A stretch of DNA of 64,000 bases from Poritiphilus flavus (GTDB taxonomy: Bacteria > Bacteroidota > Bacteroidia > Flavobacteriales > Flavobacteriaceae). The stretch covers positions 310,001 to 374,000 of the forward strand of contig NZ_WXYO01000001.1 of assembly GCF_009901585.1 (NCBI RefSeq), in the 5' to 3' direction. How positions within the stretch are numbered: the first letter of the stretch is position 1; each line of letters begins with the position of its first letter. Below the pieces are notes generated by a model. That model was given only the letters and a program-made list of their open reading frames with translations. It was not told the origin of the DNA and ran no database searches. This document shows positions 55,674-64,000 of this stretch, piece after piece. The position numbers and the translations under genes are program-made.

Positions 55674-56642
55674 TTAATGGTAGTCTTTATATAAGTTTTC
55701 TAAGTTCCAGATGGATTCTTTACCGCGATTCGTAATTGTGATATTTCCAAGTTTTATCACACTAAAATCCTCAGCGTTTATACCGCAATGTATTCGGGTA
55801 ATACGACTAAATTCAACGGTATTCGAGGGGCTAATATTTATGGTTATGTCACCGCTGCCTATGCTAAGTCTGTCACCTTTTTTTTCCAGAAGCCTACAGC
55901 CCAAAAACCTCAATTCCTGACCAATGCGTTTATAGTCTTCCGGGGTACAGCTTAAAGAGATCTCCCTGATCCCCTCAAAGAGGCGATCTTTGCTATACGA
56001 CTGTTGCAGGAAGTCCTCACGCGAATAGTCCGGGTGCTCTTTGTGATACAGGCTGTCCAGAAAAGCTGGGTTGTAGAATGCATACCAGGTATCCAACCAA
56101 CTACCTGCACTAGGGGAATAAAAGGCTTTGAACCAGGTGGCTTCCTGATTTCCAATCGGCATATCTACAACTTCTGAGTTACTCAAGTAAGAACTTCCCG
56201 CCTGTTTCAACCTGGGTTTCACTCCCAAATGAAAATGTTCTCCTTTATTCCGTAGTGAAAATCCAATACCGCTTTTCCCAACCGGCTCTTTATATTCGTT
56301 ATGAGGTCCCAGAATTTCAATATAGTGCCTGTGCCCCCTGAGGTAACAGGAAGTCGATTGATCATCTATAACGTCAAAATCAGGTAAGCCCTTGTCAATG
56401 AATGCATATGAGTTTTTCCAGGAAGTATTCTGAGTCAGATCAGCGTATGAACTGCTATCCAGTACCACATAAAGGTGGTCAAAAAGTACCTCTGAAACGT
56501 TTTTGCCAAAAAGCGCATCAATCTTTGCGTGGTCTATCTTTGTCGATGTAACAGACGGGTTGTTCTCCTGACATGAGACTAAACCAGTTAAAAATGCGAC
56601 TAGCAGACAACAAGGCCCGAATATTCTAACTAAATATCTCAC
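55674..56642 (-). CDS. DUF5829-like lipoprotein
   Basis: 322 residues. Signal with lipobox TGLVSC (Cys about 25). Body typical of DUF5829: LFDHLYVVLDSSSYADL, RGHRHYIEILGPHNEYKEP, KSGIGFSLRNKGEHFHLGVK. The early D-H-x-Y-V pattern and E-I-x-G-P resemble the glyoxalase/VOC-like fold. Function unknown. Transcribed away from the TonB receptor. Confidence 0.78.
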   Translation of the reverse strand: MRYLVRIFGPCCLLVAFLTGLVSCQENNPSVTSTKIDHAKIDALFGKNVSEVLFDHLYVVLDSSSYADLTQNTSWKNSYAFIDKGLPDFDVIDDQSTSCYLRGHRHYIEILGPHNEYKEPVGKSGIGFSLRNKGEHFHLGVKPRLKQAGSSYLSNSEVVDMPIGNQEATWFKAFYSPSAGSWLDTWYAFYNPAFLDSLYHKEHPDYSREDFLQQSYSKDRLFEGIREISLSCTPEDYKRIGQELRFLGCRLLEKKGDRLSIGSGDITINISPSNTVEFSRITRIHCGINAEDFSVIKLGNITITNRGKESIWNLENLYKDYH

Positions 56643-56696
56643 AAAAACTTCTTCTATCTGAATCCATGGTACTCATTTAGGGCTAATTTGACGATC

Positions 56697-56876
56697 TCAG
56701 GCATTTACCAAAGCCCTTTTTGAATCGCTTGTAATTATCAAATAATCGAACTCAATATTATGAGCTTCTTCAATTTGCAACTGCAGTTGAAGCCGCAAAA
56801 TGTCTTCTGTTCTAATACGGAAAGTATGTGAGGTTCCATTCAGTAGAAACGCGGCAAAACATTCCTCAAAGGGGGC
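56697..56876 (-). other. 59-codon open frame following the TAA of 56877-57188
   Basis: In the same frame as the upstream gene, directly behind its TAA, 59 codons stay open up to TGA 56699-56697. The translation looks protein-like (SHTFRIRTEDILRLQLQLQI; FDYLIITSDSKRAL). It has no ATG; possible starts are CTG or TTG. It could be a short separate gene, a stop-codon mutation in a longer gene, or chance. Confidence 0.3.
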
Positions 56877-57188
56877 TTAACCCCGGGCAATGGGGGAAGG
56901 AGGAGGCCGGGAGAATAGAATTGCCGGCGTAGCCGTGTTTGAAAGCACAGGACCAGGAAATATGGCCTTTCTTTCGAAGAGAATTGGTGTGGAAATAACC
57001 TGATCAGCAACAAAGGGAGGGTACAACATTTCCATTTGCTGCCCTTCTATGGCCTGTAGGCATAGCTCGCAATGAGCCATTGGATCAATTGAGGAATCCT
57101 GATGATCGTAGATATGGAAAGAAGAGATCTTTATCAGCAACAAGCCTAAGAGAATAAAAGCGAAACTACTTCTAAAGACCTTTTTCAT
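56877..57188 (-). CDS. Small exported CxxC protein
   Basis: 103 residues from ATG 57188 (MKKVFRSSFAFILLGLLLIK). A hydrophobic N terminus acts as signal or anchor, followed by FHIYDHQDSSIDPMAHCELC (His/Asp-rich with Cys-x-x-Cys, a possible metal site) and a Pro-rich end. Divergent from the TonB-dependent receptor gene; a metal-related link is possible but not shown. Confidence 0.6.
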   Translation of the reverse strand: MKKVFRSSFAFILLGLLLIKISSFHIYDHQDSSIDPMAHCELCLQAIEGQQMEMLYPPFVADQVISTPILFERKAIFPGPVLSNTATPAILFSRPPPSPIARG

Positions 57189-57492
57189 ACCTGACAAATT
57201 TACAAAAAAAGGTCTCAAAATGGTCTTTGCCTCCAGTTTACAGATGAGAGTTTTGCTTAGATTTTAATAAAGGATAAGAAAATCTAAAACGGATCACCCA
57301 TGTTTAGCATAAAACAAATGCGGGATCCACACAACTTATCCTCGAATAATCCCGAGTATTACATCTGTTTTCTACCCCATGTTTTTTTTATCTACTTTTT
57401 TTCCGAAGGCGGGTATATATCTTCTTACAACCTATCCTTATTGATATAAAAGGGAATCATAAGATTCAGAACTAACCACTTAAAACGACTTT

Positions 57493-60393
57493 ATGAATCA
57501 AAAACATTTATTGGTATTTGGCCTGTCATTTCTGCTATCCAACACAACCATCTTTGCAAACTATTTAGACGCCAATGGCACCGTCAAAATACAGGATTCG
57601 GTTTCCGGTATGGTAACAGGACCCGGGGGAGAGCCGTTGCCTGGCGTCAATATTGTAGAAAAAGGAACATCCAATGGAACATCCACAGATTTTGACGGTA
57701 ATTTTGATTTAAAGGTCAGTAGTTACCCTGCAATTTTGGTATTCTCATCGGTTGGGTATTCAACCAAAGAAGTAGCTGTCTCAACTGCATCCAAAATCAC
57801 TGTAGTACTTGACGAAGGCGTACAATTGGAAGAAATTATCATGGTTGGGTCACGTGCCCTGGCCAGAAGTTCCACCGATACGCCCTTGCCGGTTGATATA
57901 GTCGGTGTAAAGGAACTGCAGAGCACAGGGCAAATGACTTTTGACAAAACATTGCAGTACAGAATACCGTCGTTCAATACGGTACAAACACCCGTGAACG
58001 ATGCTACATCGCTATTGGACCCCTACGAAATTCGGAACATGGGTCCGAGCCGAACTCTTATTTTGATCGATGGCAAACGCAAAAACCTTAGCGCGCTTTT
58101 ATACGTTCAGACCGCACCGGGTCGGGGAGAAACAGGTGCAGACATTTCTGCAATTCCCATAGATGCCATTAAAAGGGTGGAGATTTTACGCGACGGGGCA
58201 TCGGCGCAATATGGATCTGATGCCATTGCCGGGGTCATCAACATTATCTTGAAAAATGACACAGAATACAGTTCTGCAACACTCAGAACAGGCATCACCT
58301 CAGAAGGCGATGGTGAGGTATTCGGAATAGCTTTAAACAGTGGTGCACCGCTAGGGGATGACAAAGGGTTTATAAACTATACTATCGACTTTTCAAAAAC
58401 GAGTCTGTCCAACAGGCCCGGCAAGGTCGATGCCGGTGGCGAGATAAGTGATTTTACATCGGGGTCGCCGGAAGATATCGCTTTTGTAAACGAATTCCTG
58501 TCCAGAAGGCCCGATGCAGGAAACATCAATGGTTCTCCGGAAACGACCAGTGCCAAATTTCTTGTAAATGGGGGCATAGATCTAAGCGATGAATCTGAGC
58601 TATATTTTAATGCGGCCTATGTCTATAAAAAAGTCAACAGTTTTGCCAATTACAGGACACCTTACTGGCGCGATATTGAAGATTTTCCGTACCTGGGAAA
58701 CTTCTTTCCGGGCAATAACCCAAACAACCAGGGAACCAATACCGATAACTATGGAAACACTTTTAACGCCAATGGTTATGATGGTTACGTACCGACATTT
58801 GATGGCGATCTAAACGATTATAACGGCACCATTGGCTTTAAAGCTTCCAAAAATGACTGGTACTATGATGTTAGTTTAACCGTGGGAGGCAACAAACAAA
58901 CTTACAAAGTGGAGAACTCACATAACAGAAACGAAGTGTTCTCCCCTTCAATCTGGAACGATATAAATGGTAATGGTATCCCTGACCCCGGAGAGCAGAC
59001 ACCCAGCTCAAGACTTTACCAGGAAAACAGTGCTATTAGGTTTGATCCGGGAGGCTCACAATTCAACCATGTGGTAGGTAACATAGATATTTCCAAAAAA
59101 CTGACGGACAATATAAGCATTGGCTTTGGCGCTGAGTTTAGAAGTGAGAACTTCACCATTATTGAAGGTGAACTTGGGTCTTATGATGGAGGTGGGGCAG
59201 ATTCCTTTGCCGGGAACAGACCTGAGAATTCAGGCAGTTTCAACAGATATAATTTTGGAGGATATTTTGATCTGGCCTGGGACATTTCAACAGATTTTCT
59301 TCTTAATGGTACAGTACGTACCGAAAACTATTCTGACTTTGGAAATGCCTTCGTATGGAAATTGAGCTCGAGGTACAAGATTGATGACAGCTTCACTCTC
59401 CGAGGGTCGCTCTCCACTGGTTTCAGAGCCCCAACACTTCACCAGATATTTACCCAAAAGACCCAATACCGTTTCGTTGCAGGACAGGGAATACAGGTTG
59501 GAGGATTCGTCAACAATGTCTCACCACAAGCCAGAATTCTTGGTATTCCTGAGTTAGATGCGGAGGAATCGGTTAATTTTACGGCAGGATTTGGTGCCAG
59601 ATTGTCTAGTAACTTCAACTTTACCATTGACTATTACAATATCCGCATCAAAGACAGAATTGTATTAAGTACCGAAATTGAACCAACCGATGCGGGAAAT
59701 ACAGCGCTTGATGATATTTTAAGCTCCAACAACCTCTCGGACTTAAGCTTTTTTGTAAACGCGTTGGATACCAGAACTTCAGGCATAGATCTTGTGACCA
59801 GTTATAAAAATATAGGTCTTGGAGATGGCAACCTGGACTTTAACCTTGCAGGTAACTATACTATTAATAATGAACGTGACGGAGCGGTCAACAACCCATC
59901 TCTTGTAGAGGATGCCAATCAATCCGTAGTTAATGCTACCCAGGAAGCATTGTTCTTTACCTCAAGGCCAATAACAAAATGGATTTTGGGGTCAGACTAC
60001 GAAATTGGTAAGTTTTTATTCTTGTTGAACAACACCTATTTTGGAAAGACCACTTTTAAACAACAAGGGCTGGATAGCAATCTGAGAACGGAGTTCATCC
60101 CAAAAGTTGTTACTGACCTGGGAATAAATTATAATGCAACCGATAAGATGACTTTGGCCTTAAACATCAATAACATTTTGAACGTTTTGCCCGAATGGCA
60201 ATTCAAAGCCGAAAACGCCACCGGACAAGCTATTATAAATGATACATCAACAAATGCCTTGGGGTTAAGACCCATTGATGTGCAATCCAACCTGATTACA
60301 TTTAACCAAAGGTATTCCCAAATGACCTATGATGGCTTCCATTTTAGTCAGCTGGGTACCTTGTTCAATTTATCACTCAATTATAGTTTTTAA
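57493..60393 (+). CDS. TonB-dependent receptor
   Basis: 966 residues. Signal peptide (about 1-24), a carboxypeptidase-like repeat (VSGMVTGPGGEPLPGVNIVE ... FSSVGYSTKEVAV, about 36-110), plug domain (GPSRTLILIDGKRKNL, EILRDGASAQYGSDAIAGVI), and a 22-strand barrel ending in LGTLFNLSLNYSF with a terminal Phe. No SusD gene is next to it, so metal chelate, vitamin or peptide uptake is as likely as glycan. Barrel region has FRAPTLHQIF, typical of the iron/cobalamin receptor branch. Outer membrane; energy from TonB. Confidence 0.95.
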   Translation: MNQKHLLVFGLSFLLSNTTIFANYLDANGTVKIQDSVSGMVTGPGGEPLPGVNIVEKGTSNGTSTDFDGNFDLKVSSYPAILVFSSVGYSTKEVAVSTASKITVVLDEGVQLEEIIMVGSRALARSSTDTPLPVDIVGVKELQSTGQMTFDKTLQYRIPSFNTVQTPVNDATSLLDPYEIRNMGPSRTLILIDGKRKNLSALLYVQTAPGRGETGADISAIPIDAIKRVEILRDGASAQYGSDAIAGVINIILKNDTEYSSATLRTGITSEGDGEVFGIALNSGAPLGDDKGFINYTIDFSKTSLSNRPGKVDAGGEISDFTSGSPEDIAFVNEFLSRRPDAGNINGSPETTSAKFLVNGGIDLSDESELYFNAAYVYKKVNSFANYRTPYWRDIEDFPYLGNFFPGNNPNNQGTNTDNYGNTFNANGYDGYVPTFDGDLNDYNGTIGFKASKNDWYYDVSLTVGGNKQTYKVENSHNRNEVFSPSIWNDINGNGIPDPGEQTPSSRLYQENSAIRFDPGGSQFNHVVGNIDISKKLTDNISIGFGAEFRSENFTIIEGELGSYDGGGADSFAGNRPENSGSFNRYNFGGYFDLAWDISTDFLLNGTVRTENYSDFGNAFVWKLSSRYKIDDSFTLRGSLSTGFRAPTLHQIFTQKTQYRFVAGQGIQVGGFVNNVSPQARILGIPELDAEESVNFTAGFGARLSSNFNFTIDYYNIRIKDRIVLSTEIEPTDAGNTALDDILSSNNLSDLSFFVNALDTRTSGIDLVTSYKNIGLGDGNLDFNLAGNYTINNERDGAVNNPSLVEDANQSVVNATQEALFFTSRPITKWILGSDYEIGKFLFLLNNTYFGKTTFKQQGLDSNLRTEFIPKVVTDLGINYNATDKMTLALNINNILNVLPEWQFKAENATGQAIINDTSTNALGLRPIDVQSNLITFNQRYSQMTYDGFHFSQLGTLFNLSLNYSF

Positions 60394-60450
60394 ACGTTTT
60401 TTCTGTTTGAATCAGAAGTGTTTAACGAAAACCAAACTAGTATAAATAAA

Positions 60451-60478
60451 GAAAATCAGGCCGTTGGGCCTGATTTTC
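60451..60478. terminator. Strong bidirectional terminator
   Basis: GAAAATCAGGCC - GTTG - GGCCTGATTTTC: 12-bp perfect stem, 4-base loop, T/A runs on both sides. It lies between the convergent TonB receptor gene and tRNA-Leu. Confidence 0.85.
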
Positions 60479-60484
60479 AATAAG

Positions 60485-60568
60485 TACCTCGGGTGGGAAT
60501 CGAACCCACACGGTATTGCTACCACTGGATTTTGAATCCAGCGCGTCTACCAATTCCGCCACCGAGGC
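60485..60568 (-). tRNA. tRNA-Leu (anticodon CAA)
   Basis: 84 nt on the minus strand without encoded CCA. Acceptor GCCTCGG (60568-60562) pairs with CCGAGGT (60492-60486, G-U end pair) with discriminator A. D-arm GGCGGAATTGGTAGACGC, anticodon stem CTGGATT-CAA-AATCCAG, a long variable arm and T-arm GTGGGTTCGATTCCCAC, as expected for the class II tRNA-Leu. Confidence 0.95.
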
Positions 60569-60578
60569 AAAACTCCTG

Positions 60579-60614
60579 AGCGGCTACCTCCCGATAGGTA
60601 TCGGGACCGCCGCT
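60579..60614. repeat. REP-like nested hairpin next to tRNA-Leu
   Basis: Outer arms AGCGGC / GCCGCT and inner perfect arms TCCCGATA / TATCGGGA around GG. TCCCGATA-type palindromes are frequent intergenic elements in flavobacteria (recollection). Not followed by a T run, so not a usual terminator. Confidence 0.55.
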
Positions 60615-60624
60615 GAGGCAAAGG
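60608..60624 (-). other. Second copy of the tRNA-Leu 5' end
   Basis: The minus-strand sequence CTTTGCCTCAGCGGCGG (17 bases) matches TTTTGCCTCGGTGGCGG at the start of tRNA-Leu in 14 of 17 positions, after which it passes into the REP-like hairpin. It may be a decayed tRNA duplicate. Confidence 0.4.
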
Positions 60625-60680
60625 GTCTGCAAAACTAAAAAATACTTGCCAGACGCAAAATTAAAATCTCACTTTTATAC

Positions 60681-60710
60681 TTTAGCAACCCAAATAAATT
60701 TTTAAATTTG
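60681..60710 (+). promoter_or_regulatory. prs promoter candidate
   Basis: TAAATTTG at 60703-60710 matches the TAnnTTTG -7 element; a TTTAG at 60681 could serve as a weak -33. It leaves a leader of about 70 bases before ATG 60786. Confidence 0.4.
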
Positions 60711-60785
60711 CACCTCCTTTGCGAAAAGGGGGTCCTGTCCCGGTTTTAAAGGCCATTGAGGCAGGAAGGTTTACAAGAGATAGTT

Positions 60786-61727
60786 ATGTCCTATACCGTT
60801 CCGGAACCAAAGATTTTTGCATGTACTCAGAGTGCCGTATTAGGTGAGAAGATCGCCCAGGCTTATGGTACAGAGCTGGGGAATGTCATTTTTTCCCGTT
60901 ACAGTGATGGGGAGTTCCAGCCTTCCTTTGAGGAATCCGTACGCGGAGCCAGGATATTTATCATAGGTTCTACGAATCCCGGATCGGAAAACCTCATGGA
61001 AATGTTACTGATGCTGGACGCAGCGAAACGCGCATCAGCCAGACACATTACCGCGGTGATGCCTTATTACGGATGGGCGCGGCAGGACAGAAAAGACAAG
61101 CCCAGGGTTCCAATAGCGGCCAAACTGATAGCCAAAATGCTGGAAGCGGCAGGAGCAACCAGGATCATCACAATGGACCTGCATGCGGATCAGATCCAGG
61201 GATTTTTTGAAAAGCCTGTAGATCACTTGTTCGCTTCTACCCTCTTCCTACCCTATCTGAGAAACCTCAACCTTGAAAATCTGACCATTGCTTCCCCGGA
61301 TATGGGTGGTTCTAAAAGAGCCTATGCCTATTCCAAAGCGCTGGAAAGCGATGTGGTCATCTGTTACAAGCAGCGAGCCAAGGCCAACGTTATTTCGCAT
61401 ATGGAACTGATCGGGGATGTGGAAGGAAAGAATGTGGTCCTGGTGGACGACCTTGTGGATACCGCGGGTACCCTTACCAAGGCCGCAGACCTCATGATGG
61501 AAAGAGGTGCGGTCAGTGTACGGGCCATTACAACACATGGATTGCTATCGGGAAATGCTTATGAGAAGATAGAAAATTCCAAATTAGAAGAGTTGATCGT
61601 TACAGACTCTATCCCGATCACTATCAAAAGCGATAAGGTAAAGGTTCTCAGCTGTGCTGAACTCTTTGCTGACGTGATGCACCGGGTGCACCACAATACC
61701 TCTATCGCCTCAAAATTCTTAATGTAA
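60786..61727 (+). CDS. prs: Ribose-phosphate pyrophosphokinase
   Basis: 313 residues from ATG 60786 ([16 protein letters not shown]), the normal length; an upstream in-frame ATG would add ten atypical residues. Makes PRPP from ribose 5-phosphate and ATP for nucleotide, His and Trp synthesis. Motifs: [35 protein letters not shown] (catalytic flexible loop and Arg), [12 protein letters not shown], and the PRPP loop [17 protein letters not shown]. Cytoplasmic. Probably co-transcribed with rplY and pth. Confidence 0.97.
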   Translation: MSYTVPEPKIFACTQSAVLGEKIAQAYGTELGNVIFSRYSDGEFQPSFEESVRGARIFIIGSTNPGSENLMEMLLMLDAAKRASARHITAVMPYYGWARQDRKDKPRVPIAAKLIAKMLEAAGATRIITMDLHADQIQGFFEKPVDHLFASTLFLPYLRNLNLENLTIASPDMGGSKRAYAYSKALESDVVICYKQRAKANVISHMELIGDVEGKNVVLVDDLVDTAGTLTKAADLMMERGAVSVRAITTHGLLSGNAYEKIENSKLEELIVTDSIPITIKSDKVKVLSCAELFADVMHRVHHNTSIASKFLM

Positions 61728-61750
61728 ATTTTAATTTATCTAAATACGTA

Positions 61751-62425
61751 ATGAAGTCAATTACAATCAAAGGATCAGAAAGAGAAAGCGTGGGCAAGCG
61801 TTCAACGAAGGCCCTACGTAATGCTGGAAAGGTCCCTTGCGTAGTATACGGAGGGGATAAACCATTGCACTTTTCAGCAGATGCACTCGCGTTCAAAAGT
61901 TTAGTGTACACCCCCAACGCCCACACTGTTGTGGTTGATTTGGATAGCGGTACCAAAGTGAACGCTGTAATGCAGGATATTCAGTTCCATCCGGTAACCG
62001 ATGAAATACTGCATATTGATTTTTACCAGTTGTTCCCGGACAAGCCGGTTACCATGAACATCCCTGTTCGCCTCCAAGGAAACTCTCCCGGGGTACGAAA
62101 TGGTGGTCGTTTGTTGTTTAGAAAAAGAAAGCTTACCATCAAGGCACTTCCGGACAACCTGCCTGATTTCTTCAACGTGGATATCTCCAAACTGAAGATC
62201 GGTCAGAATATCTCCGTGGATTCGCTATTGAGTGACGATTTTACTATCCTCCACCCAGACAGCACAGTTGTTGTACAGGTTAAAACAGCCCGTGCCGCTA
62301 TTGTCGTTGAAGATGAAGAGGAAGAAGAAGGAGTGGAAGGAGCAGAAGCTGCTGAAGGCGCTGCTGAAGGTGCTGAGGCCCCTGCAGCTGAAGGTGCAGA
62401 AGCCCCTGCCGAAGCAACGGAATAA
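61751..62425 (+). CDS. rplY: Ribosomal protein L25 / general stress protein Ctc
   Basis: 224 residues. N-terminal L25 5S-rRNA-binding domain ([30 protein letters not shown]) joined to the C-terminal Ctc/TL5 domain ([32 protein letters not shown]). The last 30 residues are Glu/Ala-rich ([15 protein letters not shown]), a flexible tail common in flavobacterial L25. 23 bp after prs and followed by a terminator-like hairpin. Confidence 0.96.
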   Translation: MKSITIKGSERESVGKRSTKALRNAGKVPCVVYGGDKPLHFSADALAFKSLVYTPNAHTVVVDLDSGTKVNAVMQDIQFHPVTDEILHIDFYQLFPDKPVTMNIPVRLQGNSPGVRNGGRLLFRKRKLTIKALPDNLPDFFNVDISKLKIGQNISVDSLLSDDFTILHPDSTVVVQVKTARAAIVVEDEEEEEGVEGAEAAEGAAEGAEAPAAEGAEAPAEATE

Positions 62426-62444
62426 CAATTATCACAATTATGCG

Positions 62445-62487
62445 AAAGCATCCTGTCCTGATGTAAATCGGGATTCAGGATGCTTTT
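62445..62487 (+). terminator. Long hairpin between rplY and pth
   Basis: AAAGCATCCTG (62445-62455) pairs with CAGGATGCTTT (62476-62486); the loop has another near-palindrome (TCCTGAT / ATCGGGA with a G-U pair). Only a short T run follows, so it may be an attenuator or processing site rather than a full terminator. Confidence 0.6.
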
Positions 62488-62511
62488 GTACTTTTGGGCT
62501 TTTAGAAAACT

Positions 62512-63144
62512 ATGATTTTCCGATTCCTTCGATCTGTTTTTGCTAAAAAGAAGTTCATACTAGAGCATACGGAACCCATGAAGAAGTATTTAATAGCCGG
62601 CCTGGGGAATATTGGGCCAGAATACCAGGAAACCAGGCATAACATAGGGTTTCAGATACTTGATGCGCTTGCTGAAAAACAGGAATTCTCCTTTGCAACA
62701 GACAAACTTGGCGACCTGGGGAACTATAAGATCAAAGGTCGCAATGTACTATGCCTGAAACCTTCCACCTTTATGAATCGCAGTGGCAAGGCGGTAAAAT
62801 ACTGGATGGAAAAGGAAAAGATCCCCATGGAAAACGTTTTGATCGTTACGGACGATATCAACCTTCCCTTTGGCAGCCTACGCCTTAAAGCAAAGGGTAG
62901 TGATGGTGGACACAATGGCCTGAAAGACATACAGAATATGCTGCAAACCACAAATTACCATCGCTTTCGGTTTGGGGTGGGCTCAGATTTTGCACGCGGC
63001 AGACAGGTAGACTATGTTCTAGGTAAATGGTCGGAGGAGGAAGCGAAATCGCTTAAAGAACGCCTGGCAAGAGCAACCGAACTGCTAAACTCCTTTGTGC
63101 TGGCCGGGCCTAAGATCACCATGAATCAGTACAACGGTACCTAG
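62512..63144 (+). CDS. pth: Peptidyl-tRNA hydrolase
   Basis: 210 residues from ATG 62512; a second start at 62578 ([13 protein letters not shown]) gives the 188-residue core. The short basic N-terminal extension is common in Flavobacteriia, so the longer form is kept. Active-site residues: [14 protein letters not shown] (catalytic His), [15 protein letters not shown] (Asn), [10 protein letters not shown] (Asp) and [12 protein letters not shown] (second His/Asn). Frees tRNA from stalled peptidyl-tRNA. Confidence 0.95.
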   Translation: MIFRFLRSVFAKKKFILEHTEPMKKYLIAGLGNIGPEYQETRHNIGFQILDALAEKQEFSFATDKLGDLGNYKIKGRNVLCLKPSTFMNRSGKAVKYWMEKEKIPMENVLIVTDDINLPFGSLRLKAKGSDGGHNGLKDIQNMLQTTNYHRFRFGVGSDFARGRQVDYVLGKWSEEEAKSLKERLARATELLNSFVLAGPKITMNQYNGT

Positions 63145-63147
63145 TCC

Positions 63148-63825
63148 TTACAAAACCCTGAAAGAATAAACCCCGGAATCCGAACTGTTCCCTTCCTCAT
63201 CTGTAGTGACGATCTTCCAGTAATACACGGTCCCGGAAACCACTACAGCAGATTGTTGTGATGCCGTTGCGCCCGGCGAAGCCACCAGATTTACCGGAGG
63301 ATTCACGGTGTCCAGGTAGATATCATAGGTAGAAATATCCCCATCCACATCAGCGCCTGTCCATTCCAATGTTACCTCATTATTTGAATCGGCTGCTACC
63401 GAAGCCCCGGAGGTTGGCCTTACTATAGTCGCCGGAAATGGGGCATAGGTGGTTTGAGTCCCTGCATTGTAAAACTGCCAGGTTTCACTGCTTGCAGTTA
63501 CCTGCGTATTGGAATTACGAGACAAGACCTGCCAGGAATAGGGCGTTCCCTTCTGCAATGTCAACTCCGCAGAAGGGGTCTGTGTACTTACACTCTGGGT
63601 TGCAGAAGTATTTAAATTGGTAGCGCGTAATTCGTAGGTTTCCGTATGATTGGAAGCCTGCCAGCGGAATTCTACCAGGCTGGTGGTCTCATTCTGATCC
63701 ACACCGGTTGTACATTCCGAATTCTGTAGCGGAAATTCCAAAATGGCAGCTTCTGGCGGCTTGGGATCATCCTTTTTACAGGCCATGATCGCTAATACTA
63801 ATAGGAAAACCAAGCTTCTGCTCAT
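63148..63825 (-). CDS. FN3-like repeat lipoprotein
   Basis: 225 residues. Signal with a loose lipobox (AIMAC, Cys about 16), then two fibronectin-type-III-like domains (VEFRWQASNHTETYELRATN with late SWQVLSR; VTLEWTGADVDGDISTYDIY with late YYWKIVTTDEEGNSSDS). Probably a surface adhesion or assembly lipoprotein. Its ATG overlaps the TGA of the T9SS protein gene upstream (ATGA), so the two are co-translated. Confidence 0.82.
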   Translation of the reverse strand: MSRSLVFLLVLAIMACKKDDPKPPEAAILEFPLQNSECTTGVDQNETTSLVEFRWQASNHTETYELRATNLNTSATQSVSTQTPSAELTLQKGTPYSWQVLSRNSNTQVTASSETWQFYNAGTQTTYAPFPATIVRPTSGASVAADSNNEVTLEWTGADVDGDISTYDIYLDTVNPPVNLVASPGATASQQSAVVVSGTVYYWKIVTTDEEGNSSDSGVYSFRVL

Positions 63826-64000
63826 CGTTTTACAAGTTTATAAGTTTCCCTTCCTCCTTCCATACGGAGGTTAACAAAATAGAGCCCTGCAGCGAGTTCA
63901 GACATATCTATCGATATCTCACTCTCCCCGACCAAATTATAGCTTCGCGCTTTAATGAATCTTCCATTAGCGTCAAAGACCTCAACATTCACTGTACCGG
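63822..64000 (-). CDS. C-terminal end of a T9SS-exported protein (partial)
   Basis: Only the last 58 codons plus stop are in the window; the gene continues past the right edge. They form a type A por secretion tail: VEVFDANGRFIKARS, the middle ISIDMSELAAGLYFVNLRM and the end GRETYKLVKR. Such tails direct proteins through the type IX system to the surface. The effector part is not visible. Confidence 0.85.
   Translation of the reverse strand, partial: GTVNVEVFDANGRFIKARSYNLVGESEISIDMSELAAGLYFVNLRMEGGRETYKLVKR

Noticed and set aside
1-64000. CRISPR arrays, rRNA genes, intact insertion sequences or prophage
   Set aside because: No regular spaced repeats, transposase, integrase or phage structural genes were found on reading both strands.

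Overview
The window is a chromosomal piece of a member of the Bacteroidota, most likely a marine Flavobacteriaceae (Maribacter/Zobellia/Arenibacter-like; the genus is inference). Evidence: a type IX secretion C-terminal sorting domain, two hybrid two-component sensors with TPR repeats and an AraC output domain, a TonB-dependent receptor with an N-terminal carboxypeptidase-like repeat, many lipoproteins, weak A-rich start regions, flavobacterial TTG/TAnnTTTG promoters and moderate GC.

Layout. 1-2271: 5' part of a hybrid sensor kinase. About 2.3-16.4 kb: an AT-rich accessory island of poorly known genes lying between two paralogous hybrid kinases: a frameshifted pentapeptide-like membrane protein, an Mrr-like nuclease, a V8/trypsin-like protease, a Cys-rich small protein, several small membrane proteins, a 1195-residue TIR-membrane-heptad-beta-propeller protein and a GIY-YIG protein, with several decayed reading frames between them. 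16.5-19.6 kb: second hybrid kinase. 19.8-46.9 kb: carbohydrate region. It has a 3-keto-glycoside type pair (DUF1080 plus Tat-exported Gfo/Idh/MocA), a second Gfo/Idh/MocA protein, a decaying operon (D-2-hydroxyacid dehydrogenase, DUF5060 glycoside hydrolase, truncated four-carbon acid sugar kinase), transporters, LamG and DUF885 lipoproteins, a clan-A type glycoside hydrolase, and a complete RbsABC-type sugar ABC transporter with a 572-residue ApnL-like protein. Facing it are a Gfo/Idh/MocA dehydrogenase, an ApnO-like oxidoisomerase and an OiaC-like TIM barrel, with a divergent AraC regulator. I read this as a candidate D-apiose uptake and catabolism locus, with the two nearby glycoside hydrolases as possible apiose-releasing enzymes.

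47.1-48.4 kb: Na+/H+ antiporter. 48.4-52.9 kb: a candidate zinc-starvation (Zur) regulon. folE and a MerC-like gene on one strand, and an ABC exporter-type ATPase, a His-rich FtsX-like permease, two DUF3299-like secreted proteins and a Fur/Zur regulator on the other, diverge from a 23-bp palindrome lying on both -33 elements. 53-60.4 kb: PhoX-like protein, two lipoproteins, a small CxxC protein and a TonB-dependent receptor. 60.5-64 kb: housekeeping genes (tRNA-Leu(CAA), prs, rplY/ctc, pth), then a lipoprotein and the 3' end of a T9SS-exported protein.

No rRNA, CRISPR array, intact insertion sequence or prophage was seen. All functional assignments come from reading motifs and context; no similarity search was run.
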